A stretch of DNA of 64,000 nt from Thereva unica (lineage: Eukaryota > Arthropoda > Insecta > Diptera > Therevidae). The translations under genes were made by a program, and so were the position numbers. This document shows positions 31,287 to 42,185 of this stretch, one piece after another (position 1 is the stretch's first letter; each line of letters opens with the position of its first letter). The notes below the pieces were generated by a model. The model searched no databases, had not been told where the DNA came from, and saw only the letters and a program-made list of their open reading frames with translations. Where the stretch lies: the NCBI GenBank assembly GCA_949987705.1, contig OX465281.1:143020876-143084875 (forward strand), read 5' to 3'.

Positions 31287-33611
31287 CTATCTATCTATCT
31301 ATGTGCCCCTTAATCACTCGTGGGACATAGGGCGGAAACAGTTGCCCTCCAGCGGACTCTGTTTTGCGCGACAGCTCTTAGCTCTGACCAGGATCTCCCA
31401 GTAGTTGCGGCCTCTGCTAGTAGGGTTCTCCTCCACGTTGTTCTAGGTCTTCCAACTCGACGGGATCCTTGCGGGTTCCAGTCAAGGGCCTGTTTGGCTA
31501 GATTTTCGTTATCGCGTCGCAAGGTGTGGCCAACCCAATTCCATTTCCTTCGCCTGATTTGGTCGTCTATCTTTCTTGGCCGGCACGGCGCCATAGCTCT
31601 TCATTTGAAATTCTATCTTGACAGCGGATTTTTAGGATACGACGTAGGCATCTGTTTATGAAGACTTGTAGGCGCCCTGTGATAAATTGGGTGACTTTCC
31701 ATGTTTCGCAACCGTATAAAAGAACTGCCTTAACGTTGGAGTTGAACAGCCGCAATTTGGTGTTGGTTGAGATCTCCGTTGATCTCCATATGCGGAACAA
31801 GCATGCATATGCGCTTCGTGCTTTATTTATTCTGGAACTGACGTCTTCTTCTGCACCACCATTTTCGGTAATAATACTACCGAGGTAGCAGAATTTATCT
31901 ACCAGTTCCACGTCACGGTTATTCAGCGCAGTTCGTTCAAGTGTGTTTGCATTTATCCGCATTTCTTTGGTTTTATTCGGATTCAGCCTTAAGCCTGCTA
32001 GACTACTTTCTGTTGCCAAATTGTTTAACATGTTTTTTAGCTCCTGATGTCTGTGGGCCAGCAAACAGATATCATCTGCGTAGTCGAGGTCCTTAAGGCG
32101 ATCTAGCAAACCCCACTGTATGCCGCCTGTTCTACTATCTAGAGCGCCAACAAGAATGTCAATTATTACTATAAGAAATAGTAATGGGGATAGTAAGCAT
32201 CCTTGTCGTACTCCTGAACTCACCTCAAAGCTGTCGGATAATTTTCCGTTATGGAGAACTCTGCATTTGGAATTGTTGTATAGGGCTTTTATCAATTCTA
32301 TTATCTTATCCGGCAGTCCACGTCGCCGTAATGCCTGCCATATAAAGCTCCTATTAACCGAGTCGAACGCTTTCTCATAATCTACGAAAGCAAGGTAAAG
32401 GGGGGATCGGAATTCAGTAGACTGTTCCACTATTATTCTTAAGGTGTTGATGTGATCTATACATGAACGGCCCTTCCTGAATCCGGCCTGCTGCCTTCTA
32501 AGCGTTTGATCTACTGCCTCTCTTATTCTTGATAGTATAGTGTGGGACAAGATTTTACCCACAGTAGATAATAGACAGATGCCTCTCCAGTTGTCGCATA
32601 TTGTTAGATCCCCCTTTTTGGGTATTTTGACTATGATACCTTCCGTCCAATCCTCCGGAAAGCAACAGGTGTTCCATGCTAATTCGAGGATTGGCTGAAG
32701 CGCATCTGCTATGAGGCTTGAGTCGGCTTTCAACAATTCTGGCGGGATGCCATCTTTTCCAGCTGCTTTACCATTGGCCATCGCATGATCTGCGGTTACT
32801 ATTTCCGTCTTGGATGGGGCCCGGGTGTTGATTCTTATCGGCTGTGCATTGTTGCTGTTTTCCTGAGGTTCCTGTGTGAGTGAGCCATTCAGGGCGGCGA
32901 AGAAATAATCTCTCCATCTTTGGCACAGCAGCCTTCCATCCGCACTCTTAACGGCATGCTTTTTAGTAGAGTGCTTTCCCGAGAGCTGTTTAGTAATTTG
33001 GTACAGCACTTTACTGTTGCCTGTGTTTGCCGCGTTTTCCGCTTTTTCTGCGAGCTCGTTTATCTGCTGCCTTTTATCACGCCGGACACTTCTCTTTACC
33101 TCCCGGTGTAATTGGGAGTACTCCCGTTCCAGTTGGTGACGTCTATCCGGGTCGCTTGTAGAGTTTATGTTATTTTTGAGGGCCCTCCTGCGTTCTATTT
33201 TTTGCCAGGTGCTGTCCGAGATCCAATGTTGCATGTTTCTCTGGACATAACCGATGCTCGTTTCCGCAGCCGTCAATATAGCGCCCTTTGTTGTACTCCA
33301 CAGGTCTTCAATATTTGTGTCGTCAGAAACGGTTTGCTGGTTTAATATTTGCTACAGGTTTCCAGCAAATTCTCGCTTTTTAGCGCTCTCCCGCAAGAGG
33401 TCAACGTTAAACCGTCTACGGTTTATAGATTCACGTTGAAAGTTTCTGATTGCAGCGATTCTAAGGCGAATAGTTGCTACTACCAAATGGTGGTCGCTGC
33501 CAGTGTCCGCTCCCCTGAAGCTCCTGACATCTTCCAGAATGGTTCTCCATCTGCGGCTGACGGCCACATGATCTATCTGATTTCTCGTTCTGCCATCGGG
33601 CGATACCCAGG
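31287..33611 (-). mobile_element. RTE-like LINE inserted in env
   Basis: 5'-truncated LINE flanked by TCGAT (31282-31286, 33612-33616), with an (ATAG)n tail at its 3' end (31287-31302) directly after the stop codon region, as in RTE elements. Same family as the split copy at 6397-6887 and 50202-51275. Confidence 0.87.
31310..33611 (-). pseudogene. RTE-like LINE pol: endonuclease end, RT, tail
   Basis: Starts inside the endonuclease (WVSPDGRTRNQIDHVAVS, GSDHHLVVATIRLRI). An in-frame TAG near 33354 follows EFAGNL. Then a long open part: WRDYFFAALNGSL, AAGKDGIPPELLK, IVKIPKKGDLTICDNWRGIC, LLSTVGKILS, LAFVDYEKAFDSV (catalytic), SSGVRQGCLLSPLLFLIVI, DLDYADDICLLAH (catalytic YADD), VELVDKFCYLGSIITENG and AVLLYGCETWKV. 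A one-base deletion near 31570 shifts the frame before IDDQIRRRKWNWVGHTLRRD and GRPRTTWRRTLLAEA. Two lesions make it a pseudogene. Confidence 0.88.
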
Positions 33612-34307
33612 TCGATAATCTTAAATAATTTGTCTATATTTTCCAAATGAGGTTGAATAGGTAAATATAATCCATCGGGCAAAAATTTTTGAATATTATC
33701 TAATTCTGCTAACATGTCTTTACCGTTAATCACATACGCGTGAAGATTTCCATGAATGGCGGAATTTAGAATATTAATTATATGTGTCTGCGAAAGCGAA
33801 TATTGATCAGTTGTCATTACAAAAGTAATAAAAATATCGGTTAAGATAGAGCTTTGATTTTGAACAAATAGAGTAACATTTGTCATATTTGCTAGTTGTT
33901 CTATTTTATAGATATTCTTAGAAATTTTTGCGTCTAAGCTAAATATATTTCTGACCGTTTGGTTGACTTGTTCTAAAATTGTCTCATGAATAGTAGTTTG
34001 CCTTTTGATCAATTCCTGAATGTGGTTTTGGTTTTCGTTCAGTGTGTCGAGCTGTTGGTCGTAATATTTGGCATCACTGTCGTCCAACGTTCCAAACAAT
34101 TACTTTGCGATACTACCAACAACATTAATCAGTCCTCTTTTTTTCATTTCATTTGTACTAGAACCTAAAATTTGGCTAATTAGGGAACTCTGGGTTTGTA
34201 AACCCGCCAAAGTTTATTTAATTTGTGGAAGGAAATAGGCACATTCTTTTATCTCGACGTGGTATTTAGACAAACTATCGCAAACCGAAGTTATTTTATT
34301 TGCTACT

Positions 34308-35290
34308 AGCTGGAACCCGGTGCGCCTCGCTGCACAAATAAGCCAATAGTATGGCGTGCGCCAAAACAATTGGGAATCTCAAAATCGATGGGCACTGAGA
34401 ATCTCAAATCCCGGGATGCAAGTACGTTCGTAAAGAAAAGTGTAACTCCGTTCGTTTAAAAACCCAAATCACTTGCTCATTTATATCCCTAATCACAATT
34501 CAGCGGTCTCACTGCCACTCTTGTCGTGGTCAGATGCTATGAGGGAGTGTTTTTGCCCGTAAATGAATTTCGAAGAAGAAATTACAATGCACGTCCGCTT
34601 GAACTTTATCCATACACGAAATTTTAATGGGTGTGAAATTGTCAGTTCGCCGCCTGTGTTTATATTTCCAATTCCTTTGGTAAATGTGATAAAGAGTAAT
34701 TTTTCCGTAAGAAATATGAAAAAAAAAATGTCCCATGCAAAATTATTGTATGTTGAAAAATCAAGCACCTTGAAATCTATGCAAATTTCCAGGTACCATA
34801 GCTCAAAAAGAAAAAGCGACGAACATCTGATTATTGAATTTGTCGTCTTTTTGGTTTCGAGACCTTTCATTTAAGCCATACATTGCTAAAATTAGGTACA
34901 TGCAGCCGAAGTTACTTCAATCCAAGTTCAGAGAACCGCGTCCTTCGCGATAAATCTGATTTTTTCAACAAAATTGTACGGCAACTATCCGTAAATAAAC
35001 TCCGATCGATCTGAAACTTTGGAAATCGTATTTTTTTTCGGAAAAAAACCAAAACAAAATGGATCTGACTTCTTTAGCAGAAATTTGAAGAGTACCTCCC
35101 ATACAAAAGTTTCGGATTTTTCTATATCAGTACACTACAGCTACCCGAAGGTTTCGAGATAGCCTATATGTTATTCTGAAGTATGAGCTATATTATTGTA
35201 AAGTTTCATTAAAATCTATTCAGTAGTTTTTGCTTGAAAGAGTAACAAACATCCATACAAACATTCGCGTTTATAATATTAGTAAGATAG
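34308..35290 (+). repeat. Interspersed repeat A
   Basis: Begins CTAGCTGGAACCCGGTGCGC and ends GTTTATAATATTAGTAAGAT. AT-rich, no gene. The same 3' end closes repeat B, so the two are neighbours of one family inserted in env. Confidence 0.7.
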
Positions 35291-36395
35291 CCTATAGCAA
35301 AAAACCTGTGTGCGTTGCAAGGCTTTTAAATAAAAAAAAATTATGTGTGCGTTGTACGCGGTAAGAAAAAAAAAACAATAAATCTTGAAAAAAAAAATTC
35401 CCTCTTCCCAATCTTATCGGTGATTCAATTAGAACAGCGTTATGTATTCAAGTAGATGCATCTAAACATGTAACTTCTCGGTGAATTGGAATTTTAACTT
35501 TCTCTTTTCGGTTAGCCGTTACACTGCTCCCTTCTTACTCAGTATTCGTCCCGAACACAGCTTCCTCCAGGTCCCGTTTTTTCCGATCGAACTTTTTGGA
35601 AGCGATAGATGACATCGTTTAACCTCGTGATGACAATGTAGGGGCGCACAAATTTGCAAACTTCGACTCTTTCTACCGTTTTTACTGTTTCTATACTGGT
35701 TAGAGGGAATTTTAGAAATTTACTACATTTCAGAATGTGGCTTGGGAAAATTCGTGCGTCATATTGGACCCGCAATTTTGAATTTATAAGCTTTGATCAT
35801 AAATTCGTTGTTTGCCCTAAAAGCCCCCAGATACCGATTTTCATTGCAATCGGAATACAATTGGAAAAATTCGTCGGCCATATTGGCGCGGCCATTTTGA
35901 ATTTATAAGTTTTGATCATAAATTCGTTATTTGCAACCTTAAAAACCCCTAGATATTCACTTTCATTGGAATCGGAATACAATTGGAAAAATTCGTCCGC
36001 CATTTTGAATTTATAAGTTTTGATCATAAATTCGTTATTTGCAACCTTAAAATCCCCCAGATTTCGATTTTCATTGGAATCGGAACACAATTGGCAAATT
36101 CGTCGGCCATATTGGCACGGCCATTTTGAATTTATAAGTTTTGACCACAAATTCGTTATTAGCGACCTTAAAAACCTCTATATACCAACTTTCATTGAAA
36201 TCGGAACACAATTTGCGTGGCCATTTTGAGTTTTCGACGGCCATGTTGAATTTTTTTATAAATTATAGCCTATATGTTATTCTGATATATGAGCTATATT
36301 ATTGTAAAGTTTCATTAAAATCCATTCAGTAGTTTTTGCGTGAAAGAGTAACAAACATACATACAAACATTCACGTTTATAATATTAGTAAGATC
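35291..36395 (+). repeat. Interspersed repeat B with ~115-120 bp tandem units
   Basis: Begins near TAGCAAAAAACCTGTGTGCG and ends GTTTATAATATTAGTAAGAT. Between 35760 and 36235 there are about four units with GATCATAAATTCGTTATTTG and GGCCATTTTGAATTTATAAG. No gene. Confidence 0.72.
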
Positions 36396-36618
36396 AATTC
36401 TATCTGCTTGAACTGAATTCTCATATCGTTTAGATCTGTGTGTATTAAAAGTTTCCATTTGTCTGCATATATTTCAGCGTTGCCTACATGTTCGTAGTAG
36501 AAACCTGTTACTTTCTCTAATTTGGTTAAGTTATAGAATTTTTCGATTTGCACGACAGATGACCTGAATAGAACCGTAAAATATAAGAGTAACTCCCACA
36601 TATCCATCTTCATTTTGG

Positions 36619-36630
36619 CCTGAAAGGAGA
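36619..36630 (-). promoter_or_regulatory. Probable 3' splice acceptor for env mRNA
   Basis: On the minus strand TTCTCCTTTCAG stands a few bases before the env ATG at 36613. Errantivirus env is expressed from a spliced RNA, so this polypyrimidine-AG is the likely acceptor. Confidence 0.55.
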
Positions 36631-39526
36631 ATAACTTAATTAATCATCAGGAACATGTGGAATTAAGCGATTATTATGGACGTTAATGGCTTTATTTTTT
36701 ACTAAAATTTTGGTGTTTACACCATTATTGGATAAAACTTTATAGGGACCTACCCATAAAGGGGATAACTTTTTACTTTTGCCATTGCGCGTACTTTCAT
36801 TTTTTAACAATACTAGGTCATTGACTTTAAATTTAGAAGGATTTATACGTTTGTCGTATTGTAATTTAGATAGCTCTTTATTCTTTATTAAATTTTCGCG
36901 TGCTATTTCATTGACGTGTTGGAGTCTAGACTTAAGTTCATTTGAATAAATATCATAATTGTAAACTATCTCTGGCGATCGAGAGAACGAGGTAGGAATT
37001 ACGGCTTTTCTTCCGAAAACAAATTAAAAAGGGAGTATAACCTGTAGATGTATTTGGAGTGGTATTACTAACGAAGATAGCATATTTTATCCATGTGTCC
37101 CAGTCTGTTTGTGATCGATTTATAAAACATCTTAGGTATTCAGTGATATTTCTATGGCTACGTTCACAGGAGCCATTTGATTGGGGCCTGTACGCAGTCG
37201 TTTGCAGTTTGTTAATTTTTAGAAGTTTACAAACACCTTTAAAGATACTGCCTATGAAGTTTTGACCTTGATCAGTAAGGATTTGGCGAGGCGTTCCGAA
37301 GCGAAATATAAGTTCTGTAACGAGCTTTTCAGCTATTGTATTAGCTTCTTGGTTAGGAATGGGTATAGCGTCTGAAAATTTCGTTAGGTCGTCTATATAA
37401 GTGAGAAGGTATTTGTTACCATTATTAGTCACTGGTAATGGACCTACGACGTCTATACTTATCTTTTCAAACGGTTCCTTAGCTGTAGTGGTAATAACCA
37501 TCGGTTCTCTAGTATATTTAGTGACCTTACTTTTTCTGCAAACGTCGCACATTTTTATGAATTTCTTGATGTCACGATACATATTCTTCCATTTATAATA
37601 AAGTTTGATACGGTTGAACGTTCTGTTCACACCGTTATGACCACCAGTAGGATTACAATGATATTCGTATAGAATCTTAGAAATTTGTTCTTGAGTTAAA
37701 TCGGAAGTAAAATTATTGTGGCAAAAGCTTATGAATATATCAGAATTTCGGAGTAAGTATCTTACCATTGATCTGATATTCTCGAATTGAAGATGTTTAA
37801 AGGTTGGAATCTTACAAGGGTTAGATAAAAAGATTTTAGTAATTTTGCAAGTTTGTAAAAACGTTTTTAGTGAAGAAAATGTTTTGAAAAAATCTTCGTA
37901 TTGGACCTGTTTTCCTTTACTACCTATTACTAAATAAGTCGTAGAATCTATAAGATGGACTTCATGCTCTTTCATTTCCTTCTCTTTGAGGATTTCTAAA
38001 TGGTTAAATTCTCTTACAAGGGATTCAGTATCTCGGTCTAAGACTAGTTCTTTATTGATAAATATTCCTACATGATTCTCTCTGCCTCTAGGGAGATCAT
38101 CGTCGCTGTCGACGACATTTGGGTTGATAATTACTTGGTTGTTAAGGGCTTCTAAAAATTCTTCGTAGGAACTTTGGCTTTCATTATGCCTAGTGACAGG
38201 CAGTTGATTCGGTGAGTATTTGGCTATATTCGTCGACGTTTTACCTTTGTCTGACCTTAAAGTCATTTTGAACATGCGACTCAAACAATCTGCGTTCGTG
38301 TTTGTCGTTCCCTTTTTATAGACGATTTCGAAGTCGAATTCTTCTAGTTTCAACTTCCAGCGCATCATGCGAGAGCTGGGGTCTTTGCAATTATGCAAAT
38401 AAATAAGAGGTTTGTGGTCAGTGAATATTTTGAACCTTCTGCCAAAAAGATACGGTCGAAAGTGTTTTACGGACCAAACGATGGCATAAAGTTCCTTGTC
38501 TATAGTCGAATAATTTCGCTCGCTTTTTCCTAAAATCTTTGAGGCATAAACAATTGGTAGATCAGAACCTACTTCTCCTTGCGATAAGACAGAGCCTATA
38601 GCAAGACCACTAGCATCTGTAGTCAGTATGAAATCTTTATTGAAATCTGGATACTGTAAGAGCGGAGGATTTATTAGAGCTTGTTTAAGCAAATTGAAGG
38701 ATTCGGTACACTTAGCAGTTCATTCGAAGTTGACATTCTTTCTTAGGAGATTTGTTAGAGGTTGAGAGATTTTGGCAAAATTTTTAATGAAGCGCCTATA
38801 GTATCTGGCTAGACCTAAAAAGATCTTGATATCTTTAGGGTTTTTCGGTATCGGAAAATTTTTAACACTGTGCACTTTCTTTGGATCAGGACTTGCCCCA
38901 TTTTCGCTAATTACGTGACCAAGATATGTTAGATCGCTCTTTAAGAACTCGCACTTTTCGGGTTGAAGTTTTAAATTGTTCAGTCGAAGTCTGTTAAATA
39001 CTTCGGAAAGTTTTTTATTGTGTTCCTCTAAAGACCTGCCATAAATTACAATATCGTCCATATAAACGAAAATTTTTGAACCCTGCAACCCGGCTAGAAC
39101 ATTATTCATCAGCCTTTGAAATGAGGCAGGGGCACCTTTAAGGCCATACGGCATTCTAACGTATTCGTAGTGTCCCAAGGGCGTCGAAAAGGCGGTTTTA
39201 TGTCGATCATTAGGATTAACCTCGATTTGATGAAAACCATTAGCTAAGTCTAATGTCGAGAAGAATTTGGAGTTGCTCAATTGATCGAGTATTTCCGTGA
39301 TATTCGGTAGAGGGTAAGCATCACCGACCGTTACATCGTTGAGCTTCCGGAAGTCTACAACAATACGCCATTTCTTATTACCATGAATATCAGGTTTTTT
39401 AGGAACTACTATTAGTGGAAAATTCCACGGACTCTTGGACTCTGTTATAATATTGTCTTTCAACATCTCTTTGACTTGAGCATCGACTTCGCACTTTTGT
39501 GATTCGGGCAGACGATACGGCTTTAA

Positions 39527-40254
39527 GGGGACAGGCCCCTCAATAGGTCTCAAAAAATCCTTTGTTTTTTTTTTGCTTAATCGATCTGGCAACTGTTCAA
39601 GATTATGTGTGTAAAATTTTAGCTCGAAATTCGAAGTATTACGGGAGTTACACGAAAATTCATTCGGTCGCTCAGAGCTCACTAGTAAGTTTTGAACGAA
39701 ATTACGAAATTTAAAGTGCGTTTCCTCAAAACCATGTTTTTACAATTGGCGGGCAAGATAACTAAAAAAGTAATCAACGGATTTTCTTCAACTAAATTTT
39801 ATTTTATTCAGTATAAAAAACTACTCTATGTGAACTACGGATTTTGAAAAATTCCGATTTTCAATACCTTTTTTATTAACAAATAAATGTAAAAAAAGTA
39901 ACTTTTTTTTTTTTGAATCATATTTTTTCGACTAAATTTTCGATTTTTGGAATTTCCGTAGTTCACATAGAACAAATAAGTATAACGAACAAAACAAAAA
40001 AAAAAATTTGATTTTAGTTGAAAACAACGGCTGCTATCGTGCCCGCCAATGGACTCCGACCGTGTTGAAACGCTGCCGGAAAACGTCAATAACTCAGCCA
40101 TTTGAAATTTTTCAGATCTAATTTTTTTTGTCAATAAAGTTTAAAGTATGACTAAAACATATCCCAAAATTCGTATGTCTCCGATGTTTCTTTCTGTAAG
40201 AAAAAAAATCAGGAAAAAACGCTTATTTCTCGGACGCTTGAGGGGCCTGTCCCC
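39527..40254. mobile_element. TTAA-flanked MITE in gypsy-type pol
   Basis: 728 bp, terminal inverted repeats GGGGACAGGCCCCTCAA, exact TTAA duplication (39523-39526, 40255-40258). An internal inverted repeat of about 30 bp (CTATGTGAACTACGGA.. near 39827 and its complement near 39970) can fold. A subterminal stretch near 39720 (TCAAAACCAT..TT..AATTGGCGG) recurs near 43990 in the larger Mutator/Kolobok-like element. Confidence 0.85.
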
Positions 40255-41367
40255 TTAAATGAATTGGTTGCGCTCCGGGGGTAGGTATGTTATGTTGGAC
40301 AGACTTTGTACATGACAATTTATCTTCTTTGAGATAGAATAGGTCATTGAATTCGGTGCACAACGAGAGGATCGAGTCTCGCTGTTCTTCCGTCATATGA
40401 GAAGTTCTTATTGAATTTTGAACTTGCTTGATGCGGTCGTAATCAAAAGAATGTTTAGCATCGTCAGCGAATACATGGAAAATTTGGTATTCTGAAAAAT
40501 CGAAAAATTCAACTTGTTCGATATCAAGTTCGGTATCACCTTCGTTTGGGTTAATGACGGAAATCAAACAAGAATTATTTTTTGGAGTCGTTAAACTATT
40601 AGAAATTAAGAGACCATTTTCTAATTCTTTGGACGGGCAAAGGAAATCGCCCTTTAAATCAGTTTTTAGTCGAACAACCATTTCGGATCTAGCTGGGATT
40701 ATTACTTTACTAACTGAAGGGATAAGAGTCAATTCTATATGTTCATTCTTGCCGTAAAACTTTACTCTTTTTGTGCCATAATCTACCTTAGCTTTAGTGT
40801 TGCCAAGAAAATCTATTCCTAACAATCCTTCATTCGGAATAGGAAAATCTGATGAAACGATATGAAATGGGAAAGTTTTTAAACGATTATTAAATCGAAT
40901 TCGGAGGTAGCATATGCCAAGGGTATCTATTAAGTCTTCTCCGATTCCTCTTAATTCAGCTCGTTGATCTGTATGAACGATCTCATTATCTTTAAGCGCT
41001 TTAACTTTGAGAACACTAACCTCGCTTCTGCTATCGACGAGCAAGGAAATATTCCCACTCTCAGTCGCGGGAGAATTTAGAACGACTGAATCATATTTTC
41101 GATTATTTTTTATGCGAATATTATATATCTTTAATAATTTTGAATTATCGAACTTTGAAGAACATTTTGGATCGGAATTCTGGAAAGGATTCTCATCCTT
41201 GTGATCGTCTGCATTAACTCTGTCTCCAGAGAGCGCTCTCGAGTTACGGCTTGAAATAGTAAAATACGAATTTATGAATGGACTCTCGTCCACAGGAAGG
41301 CTCGTATCTCGTTGAGGCTCAAATGTCATTTGCCGAACAAAATGTGAAGGGGTTTTTTGTTTTACTT

Positions 41368-41374
41368 TAAATTT
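41368..41374 (-). promoter_or_regulatory. Probable -1 ribosomal frameshift heptamer, gag to pol
   Basis: A AAT TTA in the gag frame, directly before gag codon AAG and the TAA stop. A -1 slip here enters the pol frame, which stays open through KVKQKTPSHFVRQM. This fits the X XXY YYZ rule; no downstream structure was examined. Confidence 0.55.
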
Positions 41375-42185
41375 TCTGCTCTGGTAGTCACCCCACTGAC
41401 GCCAGGGCTTGAGGAGTTTCCCGTATTTGAATTGATTGTTTGTGACTTCTTAGACTCATTATAAATTCTTTTCCGGCAATCTTTTATTAGATGCCCATGT
41501 TTTTGCAATATTTGCAAAGTAAGTTAACTTTAAAAGGTGACTGCGGCTCATTTTTAATTTGGGTCCTGTGTGGACTAGAGAAAGTAGGAAGAGAAGTATT
41601 TCTTTTCAAATAACAGTCAGTCGCACTGTTACCAAAGCGACTACAACTCGAACACTTAGTAGCGGGGGGTTTTAAATTGGAACGTTTCCTGTAAGTAGAT
41701 TTTTCTTCTTCTACGGCGGCTTCTATCGTTTCGGCAAGTTTGTTAAATCGACTTGCCTTAAGGGGGGAACTCTATTTAGAACTTTTTTTTTCGAAGACTT
41801 TTTTTTTGGCATTTATTCATAGTATTATCCTTGGAGAATATGCCTGTAAAATATCAAGGTGAAATTCGAAATTGTTTCCACGGCACAGTCGTTTGAACCC
41901 GACCACCCCCATTTTGCTAAAATACAATCGATATAGATTTTTGATGTTGAAAATTTTAGTCGATGTCGCTGCGTCTACATGGCAATGAAAGTATATAAGT
42001 ACATAGCAGAAACCCTTTTGACCTGCTTTTCCTTTTTGTCTGCACCTGCTGCACCTGTTTAACCGGTTTTACCTGTTTCCTGATTACCTGGATTACCTGT
42101 TCTACCGGTTTTTTGTAGCTTATTAATGGTGCTGTGGAAAACTTCACCTCACTCCTGTGATGGTTTTTGTCCTGTACGTTCTAAA

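Larger units (their letters stand above)
29086..36613 (-). pseudogene. Errantivirus-type env gene, broken by three insertions
   Basis: Remnant of an insect endogenous-retrovirus envelope gene related to baculovirus F-type fusion proteins. The ATG at 36613 is followed by a hydrophobic signal peptide (MWELLLYFTVLFRSSVVQ) and the segment TGFYYEHVGNAEIYADKWKL. The gene is then interrupted by repeats A and B (34308-36395). It resumes at 33612-34307 (FGTLDDSDAKYY and a heptad-rich stretch), is interrupted by an RTE LINE (31287-33611), resumes at 30463-31281 with a transmembrane segment ([17 protein letters not shown]), and is interrupted by repeat C (29290-30462). The last part lies at 29086-29289. 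A strong 3' splice site lies just before the start. Broken in several frames. Confidence 0.75.
36640..41374 (-). pseudogene. Gypsy-type pol (PR-RT-RH-IN), broken
   Basis: The pol frame opens upstream of the ATG at 41329, after a -1 shift from gag. Protease: LLVDSRSEVSVLK, with Arg where DSG/DTG has Gly; LLGIDFLG follows. The TTAA MITE (39527-40254) splits pol just before KPYRLPESQKCEVDAQV. RT: WRIVVDFRKLNDVTVG, FSTLDLANGFHQI, PYGLKGAPASFQRLM, VYMDDIVIYG and YLGHVISENG. A TGA at 38720-38722 interrupts the RT/RNase H junction. RNase H: LTTDASGLAIGSVLSQG, FTDHKPLIYL. Integrase: HHCC region (HCNPTGGHNGV...CDVCRKSK), SIDVVGPLP, LTDQGQNFIGSIF and YRPQSNGSCERSH. A one-base shift near 37025 precedes the C-terminal part (HNNRLIPHV), which ends at 36640. 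Confidence 0.9.
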
